This document shows positions 6,476 through 6,858 of a DNA stretch of 6,858 bases, one piece after another. How positions within the stretch are numbered: the first letter of the stretch is position 1; every line of letters starts with the position of its first letter. Position numbers and translations under genes: made by a program. Origin of the DNA: Sediminibacterium ginsengisoli (GTDB lineage Bacteria > Bacteroidota > Bacteroidia > Chitinophagales > Chitinophagaceae); NCBI GenBank assembly GCA_943324415.2, contig CALPLN020000099.1, forward strand, positions 1 through 6,858, given 5' to 3'. The notes beneath the pieces were generated by a model, which was not told the origin of the DNA, ran no database searches, and was given only the letters and a program-made list of their open reading frames with translations.

Positions 6476-6503
6476 AGTCTAATGCATTAAGATTCTATAT
6501 CAG

Positions 6504-6534
6504 TAAAGATACCCTTAGAATTCAATATTTAAAA
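6504..6534 (-). promoter_or_regulatory. Weak candidate promoter for porV
   Basis: In the 53-bp gap before porV the minus strand carries TATCTTTA (6504-6511), which is TAnnTTTG with the last base changed. A TTTT lies exactly 19 bp upstream (6531-6534), inside the porU 3' end. Both boxes are imperfect, so co-transcription with porU by read-through is at least as likely. If used, the leader would be about 25 nt. Confidence 0.25.
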
Positions 6535-6858
6535 CTTTAATAATCCATTTAACATTTGATCGGTTAAACCATTTTGCTGAACGAGTACTTTATAATAGTA
6601 CTTCCCAGGTGGTATAATCCCTCCATTCGAAGAAAGCCCATTCCAGTCAATTACAATTTTATTGCTAGTTGGCTGTATTTTCTGGTTGGCTGTAAAATGT
6701 ACCCTACCGCTGGCATCAAAGACGTCCAGTTGAACCAAAATTGGGTCTTGATAGTTTTTGACCTCAAAACTAAATCTCGCACTAGCTTGGACAGGATTAG
6801 GTGTGATGTTCAAATTTCGAAGCATCCTGTTTTTATTATTAGGCACTTCAATCCAAAT
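6529..6858 (-). CDS. porU: C-terminal end of a type IX secretion protein, probably sortase PorU (partial)
   Basis: The last 109 codons of a gene entering from the right edge. The reading frame is open to position 6858 and starts IWIEVPNN; a GTG at 6846 is an internal valine, not a start. The segment LNITPNPVQASARFSFEV, then VQLDVFDASGRV, IDWNGLSSNGGIIPPGKYYY and the ending LLKF form the FlgD-like/C-terminal-domain fold seen at the end of PorU and of type IX cargo proteins. Because porV follows directly on the same strand, PorU is the best reading: it is the surface cysteine protease that removes cargo C-terminal domains and attaches the cargo to lipopolysaccharide, and it keeps its own C-terminal domain. 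The gingipain-like catalytic domain lies outside the window, so a secreted cargo protein with the same domain cannot be excluded. Confidence 0.75.
   Translation of the reverse strand: MWIEVPNNKNRMLRNLNITPNPVQASARFSFEVKNYQDPILVQLDVFDASGRVHFTANQKIQPTSNKIVIDWNGLSSNGGIIPPGKYYYKVLVQQNGLTDQMLNGLLKF

Noticed and set aside
6844..6846. GTG as a start codon for a 105-codon protein
   Set aside because: The same frame stays open to the window edge and the domain is a C-terminal module, so this is an internal valine of a longer gene.

Overview
The window reads as chromosome of a Bacteroidota bacterium, most plausibly near Chitinophagaceae/Sphingobacteriia; that finer placement is an impression from protein style only. 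The evidence is type IX secretion genes (a porU 3' end followed by porV), a DUF4292 lipoprotein beside an EnvC-like protein, low-GC DNA, a Bacteroidota-type promoter (TTTG, 19 bp, TAnnTTTG) ahead of atpD, and no Shine-Dalgarno sequence at any of the seven visible gene starts.

All eight genes lie on the minus strand, so transcription runs from high to low coordinates: porU (3' end only), porV, dut, a DUF4292 lipoprotein gene, an envC-like gene, glpK, glpF, and atpD (5' end only). Coding density is very high. The largest gap between genes is 84 bp (glpF to atpD), and no stretch of 300 bp lacks a gene.

Functionally there are four blocks. (1) 5342-6858: PorU (sortase) and PorV (outer-membrane shuttle/anchor), which process and attach type IX secretion cargo at the cell surface. 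(2) 2636-5277: dUTPase, an outer-membrane-type lipoprotein of unknown function and a catalytically degenerate LytM-domain protein, separated by gaps of 9 and 11 bp and probably one transcript. The last two suggest a cell-envelope or peptidoglycan-remodelling unit. (3) 407-2603: glycerol kinase followed after 4 bp by a glycerol-type aquaporin, a compact uptake-and-trapping pair. It probably continues the block 2 transcript, because the gap is only 32 bp and no separate promoter was seen. (4) 1-416: atpD with its own promoter, whose upstream element lies in the glpF stop-codon region, and a 5'-UTR hairpin.

No mobile element, CRISPR array, RNA gene or convincing new multi-gene system is visible. 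The points most worth a second look are the near-leaderless layout predicted for dut, the hairpin at the predicted 5' end of atpD mRNA, the NPM variant in the aquaporin, the missing FBP loop in glycerol kinase, and the uncharacterised DUF4292/EnvC-like pair.
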